The notes: generated by a model not told the origin, from the sequence alone. 64,000 nucleotides of DNA from Haberlea rhodopensis (GCA_907163345.1 CAJQUN010000004.1:16273235-16337234); one strand, 5' to 3'. Positions 1 through 12,627 are shown, counted from the stretch's first letter. Program-made: numbers and translations.

Positions 1-81
1 ACTCGAAACATTTGACGTATAAACGTCCCCGTGAGGTATTCCCTACCTCAATCACCATGCCACATAGAGACTACAAGAGTC
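1..81 (-). mobile_element. Ty3/gypsy leader fragment, left of SIRE-A
   Basis: This short stretch is the left-hand flank of SIRE element A. It ends in gagtc at 77-81, and the same five bases recur at 10639-10643 right after the element, so 1-81 and 10644 onward were once continuous. The right-hand part leads into the primer site and LTR of a minus-strand gypsy element, so this piece is inferred to be that element's internal leader. No reading frame is visible in it. Confidence 0.55.
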
Positions 82-1189
82 TGTTAGGATCGGTCCGGAG
101 TGTTTAGAGGGGGGGTGAATGAACACTCCTATTAAAAATTAATCACTTGTGATTTCTTTCGGATTAGTGAAAGAAATCTGTTTCTTAATCAACTCTTTTG
201 CAGAACAGACCACTGAATATTTTAGTGCGGAACGGTCTGTTCTTAAATTAGTAAGAACGGCTCGATGGCTTGAGTAATAGAACGAGTGCAGAATGATAAA
301 ACACAGAATATGTTTCTGGAAGTTCGAAGGTGGTGTAATCCTTCTACGTCTCCCCTTCTTTCAATTAAGGAAGGATTCCACTAGAAGACTTTGATTTATA
401 CAATCCTGTTGTACAAACCCGATTCAGCTGGATTTACCTCACTACCAGACTGGAACTCCTAGTCACTCGATCTGTTCAGACACACTCTGTCTGACAGTTA
501 CAATAGTTTCTCACTTCTATATTTCAATACAGAATACACAAGATAGACTTTAGTCTATGCACACAGTGATCCTAAATGATCAAATATTACAATGTACTCG
601 TGCTTAAGAAGAATTTCAGCTCGAGAGCTTCTGAGCTTGTAAGCTTGTGCTGTTTGGCTTTCTTGTGCGTTTTTTGATTGATCAGACTCTTTCTTGAGAT
701 CTTCTGTTGCATCCTTTTATAGTCGCATGTACCAACAACATTATTTCCCTTAATGTGCAACTCTTGACTCTGCTTAAACTCTGAGTAAGCTACAGTCTTC
801 TTCTTTAGGGTACTTGCTGTTCTGGTTCATGCTTTCGGTGACTGTCAGGTAAGCTCTTCTTTGTCTTCTTACCTTTTATGGTAATCTTCAGTCTATGGTC
901 TTTTTCAGCATTAATTGCGACATTAAATGCTTCAATAAATAGCTGTTAATGATTCGGACTGAAGAACCAATCTTTATTCATCCTTGACTGCTCTGATCTG
1001 ATAAAGATTGATATCGATCTGAAGCTTCGATCTAGTCAGTCTGATTTCTATCGATCCGGTCTGATATGCGATATGCCTTATCAGCTTGATCTGTTTTGAG
1101 CGATCGATCTGGTCAGTCTGAATTCTCTCGATCCTGTCTGATATGTTTTGTCATCTTTAAAACCTTATCGATAAAGTCCGGAACTAACA
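82..1189 (-). repeat. 3' LTR of SIRE-A
   Basis: 1108-bp LTR, the 3' LTR because the element reads on the minus strand. It is bounded by TGTTAG and CTAACA and is almost the same as 9534-10638. A minus-strand TATA box (CTATAAAAGG) lies at 713-722. The U3 part at ~960-1150 holds repeated GATCTG, GGTCAGTCTGA and GATCCGGTCTGATATG words. The U5 end carries a C-rich tract (seen as ggggggg at ~110) found in all SIRE LTRs of this window. Confidence 0.93.
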
Positions 1190-1203
1190 AATTCCCCCTT
1201 TTT
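1190..1203 (-). other. Polypurine tract of SIRE-A
   Basis: On the minus strand this reads AAAAAGGGGGAATT and directly abuts the 3' LTR, the expected place for the plus-strand primer of reverse transcription. An equivalent tract abuts the 3' LTR of SIRE-C at 46592-46606. Confidence 0.85.
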
Positions 1204-1683
1204 GATGATGACAAAACCTAGCTTCTAAATATTTTTATCCAGTCTTTTAAGAGCTCTGAAGCGTATGCTTTCGGATCGATTACTTCTTCTTGTTCAAAAT
1301 AAATGAACATTATTAATTTGGATTTCGGATCGATTAAGCCTTTTATTTTAGTTCAAAATAAATGAACAAGGACTTAACAAAGAAGGATTTTTATTGATCA
1401 CCAAAAATCCTATATACAGACAATCTGATTATCTAAGCAACGAAACTTCTATTTTCTTGAAGACTGAGACTGATGCGGCTTGAAGTCTTTTCTCTTTTCC
1501 CCCTTTTTGTCAGTAGCAATCTCTTGAAGAAAATCGACAACTTGTGCTAACTAAGCGCTGATAGTGTCAAGACGAGCGTCTTGAGCACGAAGGGACTTGG
1601 CGACGGATGCTCTGACTTCAGTGGCCAGCTCGATTTGCTCTTTTCTCAGGCTGTTTTTATAAGAAGCTTGCTGAGAGAACAGA

Positions 1684-3926
1684 TCATTCATTCCTCAGTT
1701 GAAGGCTGCTAATACTGGCTGTCATCTTCTCTTTAAATGAATCAAAGTCCAAAGATGTAACCATCTGACCTTGATGAACCTCTATAACACGCTGAGAGAG
1801 AGACAGACAGTTGTCGGAGAGGTGCTGAAGGGTCCTTGCCAGGGATGGAGGTGCGTCAGATAAACGGCTTGGAGAGTGATCAGATGACGACAGGGTGTGA
1901 TCATCTTCTTCAGCGATGGGTATGATTGAAGATAAGGCAGCATGACGTGTTTCGGACTGGATCAGGGTGACCAAGGCCGAAGAAAAATCTTCTAAGAACG
2001 CCAAATCTTCATCAGATTGGACTGGAGGAGTGCTGGGTCTGGAAGGCTCCTCAATCTGGAGAGCTGCAACAACGGTGGACACCACCAGATCCGGATCGAC
2101 GAACTCTGGTGCGCCAACTGTTGTAAGTACTGCGGTTGGACTGAGTTGAACATGGGAGACTGATGATCCCAGAGGAATAGATGTTGTTGGGGAGTCCAAC
2201 AAGACATTCAACGATTCATCTTCTGTAGCAGACGGAGCATTAGTCATTGGCTGCTCCGCTGTCTGAACCGATATTCGATCTGTTGTCTGGTCTGCTGTTT
2301 GATCTGCTGTCTGGTCTGCTGCTCCAGAGGGAACAGCCTCTATGAAAGGTTCTGCCAGAGTCGTGCTAGCAGATGGATGATCCGGGCTGCGTACTGGAGT
2401 GGATATGCTGAGCTTCTGTCGTTGAAAGCGGACAGCTAAGTGAAGAGCATGAATATCCATTTTCAGTTGAGCAATAACAGCACCATCATCTTTGGCTGTT
2501 GGAGTGCTCGGATCGAAGTTTTCTTTCTTAGCGGCCTAGAGCAAAGATGCCAGTCTGAATCTCTGGTTGGCCTAAAAAAGATCTTTGCGAAGCACCGCGA
2601 CTCTCACATCATCCGTCTCTGTCCCCTTAAGGACTTCTACTTCCATTTTCTGCAGTCTTCGCAGCTTGACGAAGAACATCTCAATGTGATTGATCGTTCT
2701 GTACTCGACGTATTCATCAAAGACCACAATGAGTGCCTGGAATTTTTCTTCAAGATCCTCCATAGCGATGTCAATGGCTGTTTGCGCGGCAGATTTGGGT
2801 TTGGAAGAGAGGGGTTCAGTGAGGATGGCTTTGCCCTTGCCTGTGGAAGATGGAGATTTGATCCCTGATTGGGTGTAGTCTCCCAACTCAGTGATAACAA
2901 TCCCTTTGACCACGGGAATGGCAGAGGGGACTCGGATGGTTACTTTGGGTGCAGTGGTTGAAGCGGTTGAAAGTTGGGTTGTAGGTTGGGGTGCAGGGGT
3001 GGCTTTTGTGGGAGGCAATATGGGTAGGGTTTTGAGAGGTAAGGTTTTGTGTGGCTTGGTGATCTGGGTTCTTGGCTTTTTGGGAAGGGGCTTGGCTGGT
3101 GATGAAGGAGCAGACTGAGTTTCCTCGGAGTCAGTCTGAATGGTTAATTTGCGCTTGACCGAGTTTTTCGAGCAACAGCCTGTTCTTCTCCCTTCTCAAT
3201 CTTGACGGCCACCAGATCGGTAAGAGTGGGTGGAGCACTCTTGGACTTCAGTAGTGCTAGCCCTTTGGAGTTGAGAATTTTGAATGGACTTAGAGCAGAC
3301 TGCTTCCCTAGCTCGATGTCCAAAGTCTCCAGTAGCTTGCTGAGAGGAACAGCAAAGCAGACGGCCTGTTTGGAGGCAATCACTGTTTCCAACAGGACTC
3401 CAAATAGAATTACGGACCAGTTCATCTTCTGTCCAGAAACAATAGCAGCCATGGCCCTGAATTTCTCGGCAGTGACGGCGTCAAAGCTTCCGGCTTTGCC
3501 CAATAGTGGCTTACCAACGATCTCGCATAACACCTGGAAATGAAATAGCATTTTCTTCTTTTTGAATGAAGGCTGCAGGCTGTGGCCAAAGATAGATACC
3601 TTCCCCTGAAGGGCTGTGAGAGAAGCTTGAGGAATCTGGCAAAACTCAGTCAGTCCGGAGTTGGGAAGACCAAAGGTCTTGGCCAGCGTCGACGGAGAGA
3701 TTTCAAAGGATTTTCCCTTTACAGTGGTGGAGATGAAAGACCTCTGTGATACAGCATTGGCGAACAGTTCGCGAATCTCGGACTCGTAAACCACCGTGCC
3801 ACACTCCAGAAAATTCCTTAAACCAGACGATTCCAAAGCTCGGAAAATAGATACCATCTCTGTATCTTCAGCCCTGTAAATATCATCGAACTCAACGGAG
3901 AGAGAGTTGTGAGTGATAGTGGCCAT
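1684..3926 (-). pseudogene. SIRE-A additional ORF (aORF), broken
   Basis: Remnant of the extra gene between pol and the 3' LTR. The likely start is the ATG at 3924-3926 (MATITHNS), not the longer upstream frame. Open pieces lie at 3926-3144, 3018-2572 and 2460-1684, separated by frameshifts and at least one TAG (about 2534-2536). The first ~230 residues match the N-terminal domain of the intact 887-residue copy in SIRE-C: a TP/V..E..E.F motif, then GKPLLGKAGSFD with T.EKF and NWSVILF corresponding to KGLLCKAGSFD with NWSAVLF. The middle is Ser/Thr/Pro/Lys-rich and the end is likely coiled coil. No signal peptide or clear membrane span follows MATITHNS, so an envelope role is not supported. 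Function unknown. Confidence 0.75.
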
Positions 3927-4337
3927 TGGAGTGTAATGGAGAAATACGAAGAGTTTGAAAAAAAATAATATGAGAGAATTAGAGAGCAGACAGCGGTAAA
4001 TGGTAAAAAGTGAATGAAAGTGAAATGTCCAGCCCGCTAAATAAGAGAGAGAAGACACGTGTCGTTATCTCGATGACTGATCATTAAATAATTCAAAATA
4101 AAAGGTCAGGATAAAAAAGAGATAAGGCGGTTAAAATTTGCGATCAGTCCGGGCTGTTTTAAACAATTATTTTATTTAAAGATTTGTTGACCAGACAGAT
4201 CATAGGATAACATCAGATTTGACATAGATCGGTCTGAAAGTTCGGACCGGTCTGTGTCGTTCTGATAATTGTATTATCGATCTGTGCCGGCATACAATTT
4301 TTAAAAGATAACTAAAAGAAAGATACTACTAAGAACA
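3927..4337 (-). promoter_or_regulatory. Promoter-like spacer between pol and aORF, SIRE-A
   Basis: About 410 bases with no coding signal. Read on the minus strand it holds a perfect G-box palindrome (GACACGTGTC, ~4056-4065), then CT-rich sequence with a TATA-like TTATTTAG, then a pyrimidine-rich leader running into the aORF start. The corresponding spacer in SIRE-C shows similar words in the same order. A private promoter for the aORF is an inference. The G-box could also be chance. Confidence 0.4.
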
Positions 4338-7300
4338 TCAAGTTAAATCTATTAAACCAAGAATTTGACAAAAATAATTAAACTTAGCCTCGGGAAGTGG
4401 TTTGGTGAAGATATCTGCTGCCTGCTGATCTGTTGAAATATGCTCGATCCGAATCTCCTTTTTGCCAACATGGTCTCGAATAAAATGATGTCGTATATCA
4501 ATGTGCTTTGTTCGAGAGTGCAAAACTGGATTATACGTTATGGCAATTGCACTTGTGTTGTCACAAAATATCGGAGATTCAACAGCTTGAATGCCATAGT
4601 CTTTGAGCTGGTGTTGAATCCAGAGCATTTGAGCCCAACAGCTTCCAGCGGCAAGATATTCTGCTTCAGCTGTAGATGTGGCAATAGATGTTTGCTTCTT
4701 GCTAAACCAAGAGATCAATCTTTCACCCAAGAATTGACATGTTCCACTGGTGCTTTTGCGATCAATCTTATAGCCAGCATAATCAGCGTCTGAATATCCT
4801 ATTAAGCTGAATTTGAATCTTTGGAATACCAAAGACCAACGTTCTGAGATCCCTTTAAATATTTCAGAATACGCTTAGCAGCAATGAAATGTGATTGTTT
4901 TGGTTCTGACTGAAATCTAGCACACATACAGACTGAGAACATAATATCAGGCCGGCTCGCTGTAAGATACAAGAGCGATCCGATCAGTCCGCGATACATA
5001 GATACGTCAACTGCAGTTCCTCCTTCGTCTTTATCTAACTTGATTGAAGGACTCATTGGAGTTGATGCAGTTGAACACGTTTCCATTCCGAATCTGTTGA
5101 GTAGCTCTTTGGTATACTTGGTTTGATTTATGAAAATGCCATTGCTGAGCTGTTTGACTTGGAGACCCAGAAAGAATGAAAGTTCTCCCATCATACTCAT
5201 CTCAAACTGTCCCTGCATTAACTTAGAGAATTTCTCGCATAATTTGGGGTTAGTTGACCCAAAAATGATATCGTCAACATAAATTTGAACTAACAAAGTA
5301 TGTTCCCCCTTAATAAATTTAAACAGAGTTTTATCTACTGAGCCGATCTGAAAATCATGGTTCAGCAGAAATTGAGACAGAGTATAATACCAGGCTCTTG
5401 GTGCTTGCTTCAGACCATATATTGCTTTATTCAGTAGATATACATGATTAGGAAATGAGTGGTTCTGAAATCCAGGAGGTTGTTCAATGTAGACTTCCTC
5501 CTGAAGCTTGCCATTAAGAAAGGCACTCTTAACGTCCATTTGATATACCTTGAAGTCTTTAAAAGCAGCATAAGCAAGAAATATTCGGATTGCTTCAAGT
5601 CTGGCGACTGGTGTAAAAGATTCATCGAAGTCAATTCCTTCTTCTTGTCGGAATACTTGTGCCACCAGTCTGGCTTTGTTTCTAACCACAACTCCATCTG
5701 CGTCTAGCTTGTTTCTGAACACCCATCTGGTTCCAATAACAGGCAGATCGCTTGGCCTGGGGGTTAGACTCCAAACTTGATTTTGTTCAAATTGATTAAG
5801 CTCTTCTTGCATTGCTTTAATCCAGTTGAAATCAGTCAAAGCTTCATCAATCTTTTTAGGTTCCAGATTTGATATGAAAGCAGCATGAGTGAATTCATCC
5901 ATCATCTGTCCTATGGTTCTAATTGGTGCAGAAGGACTTCCAATAACTAGATCAGGTGGATGCATCTTTGTCCATCGATAACTTGATTCTGGATTGTCTG
6001 GTCCAGACGGATGAATAGTAGTGGCATTATCAGCATCTGATTTAACATTGGAGCGAGGAACATCCGGATCGGCTCGATCTGAAGGAGCTTCATTGCGGTG
6101 ATCCGATCTGTCTGGTACTTCAGGTTCCGGTGGATTGTCTCTTGACCTGTTATCTACAATCTCATCATCACTGTTAGCTTCGAGATGGATGTTTTCCATC
6201 TGATTTTGAATTGATTCCTTGCTACCCTCAATACATAAAGATTCATCAAATACTACATGAATAGATTCTTCTACAGTTAAAGTGCGATTATTGAAAACTC
6301 TAAAAGCTTTGCTATTAGATGAATATCCTAAGAATATCCCATTATCTGATTTAGCTTCAAATGCTGTAAGATGATTCTTACCATTGTTGTGAACGAAGCA
6401 TTTGCAGCCAAATACATGAAGGTGAGAGATAGACGGTCTGTTACTAGTCCATATCTCATATGGAGTGAGATTCAACTTCTTGTTAATCATAGACCGATTT
6501 TGAGTGTAGCATGCAGTATTTACAGCTTCTGCCCAGAACTTTTGCGAAATTCTAGAATCAGCAAGCATTGTTCTTGCTGCCTCTTTAAGTGTTCTGTTTC
6601 TTCGTTCTGCAACTCCATTTTGTTGGGGAGTTCGGGCGGCTGAAAATTTGTGCTTAATTCCATGATCTTCTAGAAATGATTCAAGATCCTGATTTGAAAA
6701 CTCAGTGCCTTTGTCACTTCGAATCATGTCTATGCTGGATGATTTCTCATTCTGATTACGTTTCAGCAGCTTGATCAATTTCGGACCGGTCTGATCTTTA
6801 CTGCTCAAAAATATAGTCCAAGTAAAACGTGAGTAATCATCAATAACAACAAGAGTATACCGCATTCCCCCTAAACTTGTTATTTGTATAGGACCAAACA
6901 AGTCCATATGCAATAGTTCCAAGCAGCGTGAGGAGGATTTGGCATTCTTGTTTTTGAAGGATGATCTGATCACGCTTCACAGATCTTATCCTTAGCAAAG
7001 TCGATCTTGGGCAGACCGACAACTAAATCGTGTTTACACAGGCTAGATATAGTCTTAAAATTGAGATGATTCAAGCGTTTATGCCATAGCCAGTGTTTAT
7101 TATCATTATTAGCGATGAAGCAAGTAGGATTATCAGGTTGAGCAAAGTTCCAGTTAATCTTATATGTATTTCCATTTCTGATTCCTACAAGCATGGTCAT
7201 ACCGTCTGACGATTTAACAGTGCAAGTGTGTTTGCGAAATTCTACAGTATAACCATTATCACATAGTTGACTTATACTAATCAGATTATAGCATAGATTT

Positions 7301-7500
7301 TCAACTAACAACACATCATTGATAATAATATTACCATGGACAATCTTACCCTTGCCCACGGTCTTACCCTTTGAGTTATCTCCGAAGATGATCTTGGGTC
7401 CAGTACATTATGTGACTTCAGACAGCAGCTCGATGTTTCCAGTCATGTGACGAGAACACCCACTGTCCAAGTACCAGTCTGATGCAAGTTTCTTTGGTAT
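4338..7500 (-). pseudogene. pol: SIRE-A pol (PR-IN-RT-RH), degenerate
   Basis: Copia-order polyprotein on the minus strand. The protease motif is WYLDSGCSRHMTG (~7440-7480). It is followed by the GAG-pre-integrase zinc motif (HKRLNHLN...), the integrase core with MDLFGP, RSDKGTEF and QQNGVAERRNR as the D,D,E residues, RT with YQMDVKSAFLNG and YVDDIIFG, and RNase H with GYSDADYAG, STAEAEYLAAG and HIDIRHHFIRD. Breaks seen: an in-frame TAA near 7407, a shift near 6970 between the zinc motif and the integrase core, and a shift near 4815 at the start of RNase H. The frame opens directly after a CAG (7501-7503 complement) that is the proposed splice acceptor. Confidence 0.92.
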
Positions 7501-7577
7501 CTGTCATCAAACATAATTATTGTTGGTACCCAATCCTACTTGGGTCCAGAACGGATTAGCCCTTTGGGAACCCACAC
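7501..7577 (-). other. Candidate 77-nt gag/pol intron, SIRE-A
   Basis: Minus strand: GTGTGGG at 7577-7571 preceded by TAG (ancestrally probably CAG), and GATGACAG ending at 7501. It contains the conserved CTAATCC, the gag UAG (7536-7538) and the ACCCAA/TTGGGT hairpin. Removing it joins gag codons to pol in phase, whereas unspliced RNA is in the wrong frame for pol. Proposed from comparison with the same site in elements B, C and F. No transcript evidence is available here. Confidence 0.5.
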
Positions 7578-9484
7578 CTATATCAGCTTTAATGGCTTGT
7601 GTGTGTCTGGTGTGCTGTGAGCTGATCTGTTTCGATGTTGTGTGTGATAATGTGTGCGATATGGAAACCTTTTATTCTCATAGGGTAGTCTATATCTTCG
7701 TTGAACTGGTTTTGAATTATAGTAATTGTATTGTCTTCCTTGCCTAAGATCTTGCACCTTTAGATTTGGTCTGAAAGACGCAAAGCTTGCTGGTGCCTTT
7801 TCTTTGGCTTGGTTGACATATCCAATCCCTTTTCTCAAACCTTGATTCTCGAAAGAGACTCCCGTTTGAATTATAGGTGCTTCAGTCTCATATACTGTGC
7901 TGGATTTAACAAATGTCATTTGTTTGATTTTGTTCTTTACCAGCAACAGTTCAGATTCATTTTTGGTGCAGTCTTTGATATCAAAGCCTATGCCTGTAAC
8001 ATCACCGACATTTCTTTGTACCTCTTGCAATTCTTCCAATGATATTCTGGATTTTGTCCATGTTTTGAAGATATGAGAAAGCTTAGCATTTTGTGTGCTA
8101 ATCTCTTATTTTCTTCATGGAGCTGATCATAAGAGATTTTTAGCTTATTCAGCTCGATCTGTAGATTGTTGCACTCACCCTTCTCAGAGTAGCTTGGTTT
8201 GTTGTGCTCATCCATTTGATCATTGGTTTTAGCTTTACTTTTCTCAAATGATTCAGCTAAGAGTATAATCATTAGCCATGTCTTGCAGTGCGGACATGAG
8301 CTCTTCACGTGTAAATTCATTTGAGTCAAGATCGAATACCTCGTCTGTTTGACTCATATCTTCGTCTGCCATTAGACATTGAATATCATCTTCACTTTCG
8401 CTGGAAGAATATTCGGAGCTTTCTGAATCTGAATCAGTCTGAGCCCACTTGTTGTTTCCTTCTTCTGCTACTAGGACCTTTTGGGACTTTCCATGGTTTT
8501 TGCGGTCTTTGTAGTGCTTCTTTTTCCTGTCATCACGATGCTTCTCTTTACGTTCTTCTTTCTTCGGTCTGGTGCAATCTGCAATAAAATGTCCGGTCTT
8601 ACCACAATTGTAACAAGCCTGATCATTAACAGCATCGTCCTTTCTTGATTTATAATGAGGAGAAGGTTTAAAGTTCCTCTTATTTTTAGACATGAATTTA
8701 CCAAATTTCTTGATAAATAATGACATAGCATCATTATTTATCTGTTCGATAGATCGATCTGTTGTGGGGGCGGTCTGGTCTGGAATGGCTGCCAGTGCTT
8801 TGTTTGGTTGAGAGATGAATGGCTCTGCTTCACCTCTGCTGATCAGTTCGAACTCATATGCTTTAAGATCTGCGAACAGATCATGAAGTTCAACTTTGTT
8901 CAGATATTTGGATTCCCTCATTGCAATGGTCTTAACATCCCATTCTTTTGGCAGGGCTCTCATAACTTTCAGAGCGATCTTTATGTTTGAGTATTCATTG
9001 CCCAGACCATTTAGCTCATTGACGATACCAGTGACTCTTTCATCAAACTCATTTAGAGTTTCACCAATCTTAATTTTATGCTCTCAAATCTTTGAAGAGC
9101 AACAGTCAGCTTGTTTTCCTTGGTCTGGTCGTTCCCTTCACAGAGCTGTGCTATCTTATCCCAAATTTCTTTGGCAGTTGAGCACATTTTGATTTTACTG
9201 AACATGTTCTTGTCCAATGTCTTGAACAAGATGTCTTTGGCAACGTTGTCGAGATTTGCTTTCTTTCTTTCTTCATTCGTCCAAAGGGATCTATCCTTCT
9301 CGACCATTTGGGGTTCACCACCAGTAATGGATACTGCTGTATTGACTTTCAGAATCTTCATTGGTCCATCAGTGATGACGAACCACATATCGTCATCCTG
9401 TACTGCCAGATGAGCTTGCATTCTGATTCTCCAATCATCATAGTCTTCTTTTGAGAACATAGGAATTTTGTTGAATGATGCCAT
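7536..9484 (-). pseudogene. gag: SIRE-A gag, degenerate
   Basis: Capsid/nucleocapsid gene, start at ATG 9482-9484 (MASFNKIPMFSKEDYDDWR), chosen because all SIRE copies here begin with the same words; an upstream in-frame ATG at 9532 is within the primer-site region. Blocks: DYDDWRIRMQAHL near the N-terminus, a middle domain with EGNDQTKENKLTVALQ, then MRALPKEWDVKTIAMRES, and a CCHC zinc knuckle CYNCGKTGHFIADC (~8600) followed by a Lys/Arg-rich and then an acidic Ser/Glu stretch. It ends at a UAG (7536-7538) shared with the other SIRE copies. Frameshifts occur near 9050-8963, ~8290 and ~8020, so no full-length product is possible. Confidence 0.9.
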
Positions 9485-9519
9485 CAGCTCAAGTGTCTTT
9501 GTGCTGATTAAGATGACCT

Positions 9520-9531
9520 GCTCTGATACCA
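9520..9531 (-). other. Primer-binding site, tRNA-iMet, SIRE-A
   Basis: Minus strand reads TGGTATCAGAGC two bases from the 5' LTR, the standard complement of the plant initiator tRNA-Met 3' end used by copia elements. Confidence 0.93.
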
Positions 9532-9533
9532 CT

Positions 9534-10638
9534 TGTTAGGATCGGTCCGGAGTGTTTAGAGGGGGGGTGAATGAACACTCCTATTAAAAATTAATCCCTT
9601 GTGATTTCTTTCGGATTAGTGAAAGAAATCTGTTTCTTAATCAACTCTTTTGCAGAACAGACCACTGAATATTTTAGTGCGGAACGGTCTGTTCTTAAAT
9701 TAGTAAGAAAGGCTCGATGGCTTGAATAATAGAACGAGTGCAGAATGATAAAACACAGAATATGTTTCTGGAAGTTCGAAGGTGGTGTAATCCTTCTACG
9801 TCTCCCCTTCTTCCAATTAAGGAAGGATTCCACTAGAAGACTTTGATTTATACAATCCTGTTGTACAAACCCGATTCAGCTGGATTTACCTCACTACCAG
9901 ACTGAAACTCCTAGTCACTCGATCTGTTCAGACACACTCTGTCTGACAGTTACAATAGTTTCTCACTTTTATATTTCAATACAGAATACACAAGATAGAC
10001 TTTAGTCTATGCACACAGTGATCCTAAATGATCAAATATTACAATGTACTCGTGCTTAAGAAGAATTTCAGCTCGAGAGCTTCTGAGCTTGTAAGCTTGT
10101 GTTGTTTTGCTTTCTTGTGCGTTTTTTCGATTGATCAGACTCTTTCTTGAGATCTTCTGTTGCATCCTTTTATAGTCGCATGTACCAACGATATTATTTC
10201 CCTTAATGTGCAACTCTTGACTCTGCTTAAACTCTGAGTAAGCTACAGTCTTCTTCTTTAGGGTACTTGCTGTTCTGGTTCATGCTTTCGGCGACTGTCA
10301 GGTAAGCTCTTCTTTGTCTTCTTACCTTTTATGGTAATCTTCAGTCTATGGTCTTTTTCAGCATTAATTGCGACATTAAATGCTTAAATAGCCGTTAATG
10401 ATTCGGACTGAAGAACCAATCTTTATTCATCCTTGACTGCTCTGATCTGATAAAGATTGATATCGATCTGAAGCTTCGATCTAGTCAGTCTGATTTCTAT
10501 CGATCCGGTCTGATATGCGATATGCCTTATCAGCTTGATCTGTTTTGAGCGATCGATCTGGTCAGTCTGAATTCTCTCGATCCGGTCTGATATGTTTTGT
10601 CATCTTTAAAACCTTATCGATAAAGTCCGGAACTAACA
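9534..10638 (-). repeat. 5' LTR of SIRE-A
   Basis: 1105-bp LTR paired with 82-1189. Minus-strand TATA box CTATAAAAGG at 10166-10175. The two LTRs differ by scattered substitutions and a small indel (at about 938-946 the left LTR has cttcaataaatagctg where the right has cttaaatagccg), so the insertion is older than SIRE-C. Followed by target duplication gagtc at 10639-10643. Confidence 0.93.
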
Positions 10639-10643
10639 GAGTC

Positions 10644-12627
10644 TATCATAACCCTCATGGTATCACCATACGATTCACCCAGCTCGGATCCAACGAGCAG
10701 CATAAAGGCTAACACAAGCACACCAAAGTACTGCAACAATACCTGGCTAATGGTTCGTTGGCCCCATAGGCTCATACCGACCTATCAACGTGACACACGT
10801 TCCATCCGGTATACCATACCGCACAACCATTAGAGTTGTGGGTCATCGCCCAACATATCTCTAAAACACCAAGCACAATGGACAACTCGGTGTCCTTGCT
10901 CAACTATGATGCAATCCTAATCCCTTAAGACTTATTCCACACCCTCAGGGTGGGTGTGCCCATGCCTAACAAATATCACAATAACAAGCGAGTAGTTTCC
11001 TCAATGACTACTCTTACCACCAATCGCTTGGCCTTAGCCAATCCAGCGAGTATACCCAAAGGATATCATTACTCAAAATGTTTACCTCTATAACATGATG
11101 GGGTACACTCACCGGTACAATGCATCCAAAGCTCCATGGAGCAAACTTGCTCGGCAAAGGGTCTCGTCAATTAGTGACCTAGACTCTACCATGTGCTCAC
11201 CATCGGCACTCAAACCATACAATCAAATTCATAAACATGAATGTATTATTCACCAAGACGACGTCACGCGTCCACATAGACATCCCAAATAACATCGTCA
11301 AACATATGACGGTACCTGTCGATACACGACGCTCATAATCCCGTCGTCAAACACATGACGGTATAAAACAACACATAATATTCATAATAATGATAACAAA
11401 AGTAATATGCCATACCTCATCGCTATCAAGATAGCGGAATACCTGTATCCATCGTCCACCAGCGGCACACAAGCAGCATCCATCGCTCGTATGCGGCATA
11501 ATCCAGTGCTACGCACATAGCGGTATAACCCATCGCTATAGAATATGCGGCATGACCCTTGCCATAAAGTCAGCGGCATAAGACATCGCTATAGATATCC
11601 GGCGGTATGAATCATCGCCAATAGATGTAGCGGAATGTACCATCGTTATATGATATCTGGCCGCATAGACCATCGCCATAGAATACCCGGCGGAATGAAC
11701 CATCGCCAATAGAATACCCGGTGGAATGAACCATCGCCAATAGAATACCCGGCGGCATGAACCATCGCCAATGGAATACCCGGCGGAATTAACCATCGCC
11801 AATAGAATACCCGGCGGCATGAACCATCGCCAATAGAATACCTGGCGGAATGAACCATCGCCAATTGAATACCCGGCGGAATAATCGCGGACTCAAGAGG
11901 TACTCACACTCATGTAGTACTTTGTTCCCGATCGCATCGCTACGTCATGACAGCGGCATCATCGCTTCGACGTGACAGCGGCATGTATCATCGCTTCGAC
12001 ACGACAGCGGCATCATCGCTTCGACATGATGGTGGTACCATCGCTTCGACGTGACAGCGGCATTTCCAATCTCTTCGACACAACAGCGGCATTTACCATC
12101 GTTTCGGCATGAAAGCGGAAATACCCATCGCTTCGACATATTAGCGGCATAATATCCCTCACGATAGTAATATGACAGCGGCATTATCCTTCGCTTCGAC
12201 ATGTTTGCGGCAAATATTCTTCATCGCTATAATATGACAGCGGCAAGTATTCACATCGCTACGCCATGCATGCAACCGTAATGCATAACCCGTATTCCAA
12301 TAAACATTGCCATGAGTGTATTTTAATGCACCTCGCTTCAAATGTGACATGGGGAATTTTACCATCGCTTCAACATTTAGCGGCAAAGCATTACAATCAT
12401 CACTCCGATGTATATCTATGCAACCGTAATGCATAGTCCATGTCTCATATGACCCTGCAACCACCATGGTTAGCAACCACACATTCCAATGATAAACACA
12501 TATCGTAAACGCACATAAGCAATATAGTTGTGCCACACAACACTAACTACCATCATGCATAAGTATGTGCTTCTCATTCCCATTAACAATTTTCGAGGCC
12601 CTCAACAGCCCCAAAGAGCTAACCACT
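10644..12627 (-). mobile_element. Gypsy leader region with short-repeat array
   Basis: About 2 kb between SIRE-A and the gypsy primer site, with no coding frame I can recognise. The first ~750 bases are plain sequence. From 11417 to 12386 it is a dense array of short units that pair CATCGC or CGCTTCG with AGCGGCAT or GGCGG a few bases later. Within this, 11669-11880 is a regular 31-bp tandem repeat (about seven copies built on ACCATCGCCAATAGAATACC). The open frames read across it are repeat artefacts. Confidence 0.6.
11669..11880. repeat. 31-bp tandem repeat, ~7 copies
   Basis: Units begin ACCATCGCCAATAGAATACC and end CGGCGGAATGA or CGGCGGCATGA, period 31 bp, with only one to three changes between units. 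It lies in the leader of the gypsy element. Confidence 0.9.

Larger units (their letters stand above)
82..10638 (-). mobile_element. SIRE-type Ty1/copia element A, full length, decayed
   Basis: Complete minus-strand LTR retrotransposon of 10.56 kb. It has two ~1.1 kb LTRs starting TGTTAG and ending CTAACA, a 5-bp target duplication gagtc (77-81 and 10639-10643), a primer site beside the right LTR and a polypurine tract beside the left one. Order in the sense direction is 5' LTR, gag, protease-integrase-RT-RNase H, additional ORF, 3' LTR. The long LTRs, the size, the RT wording (MQEELNQFEQNQVW, YVDDIIFGSTN) and the extra 3' ORF fit the SIRE/Maximus lineage. Gag, pol and the extra ORF all carry stops or frameshifts, so it is not autonomous. 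It sits inside the leader of a gypsy element. Confidence 0.93.

Noticed and set aside
9518..9533. tRNA gene at GCTCTGATACCA (also 12628, 56060, 37090)
   Set aside because: Only the 12-base primer-site complement is present, next to LTR edges; no tRNA cloverleaf.
11536..12202. Minus-strand frames with repeating IPPGILLAMVHSAGYS and CRSDD words
   Set aside because: They are translations of the 31-bp and related tandem repeats in the gypsy leader.
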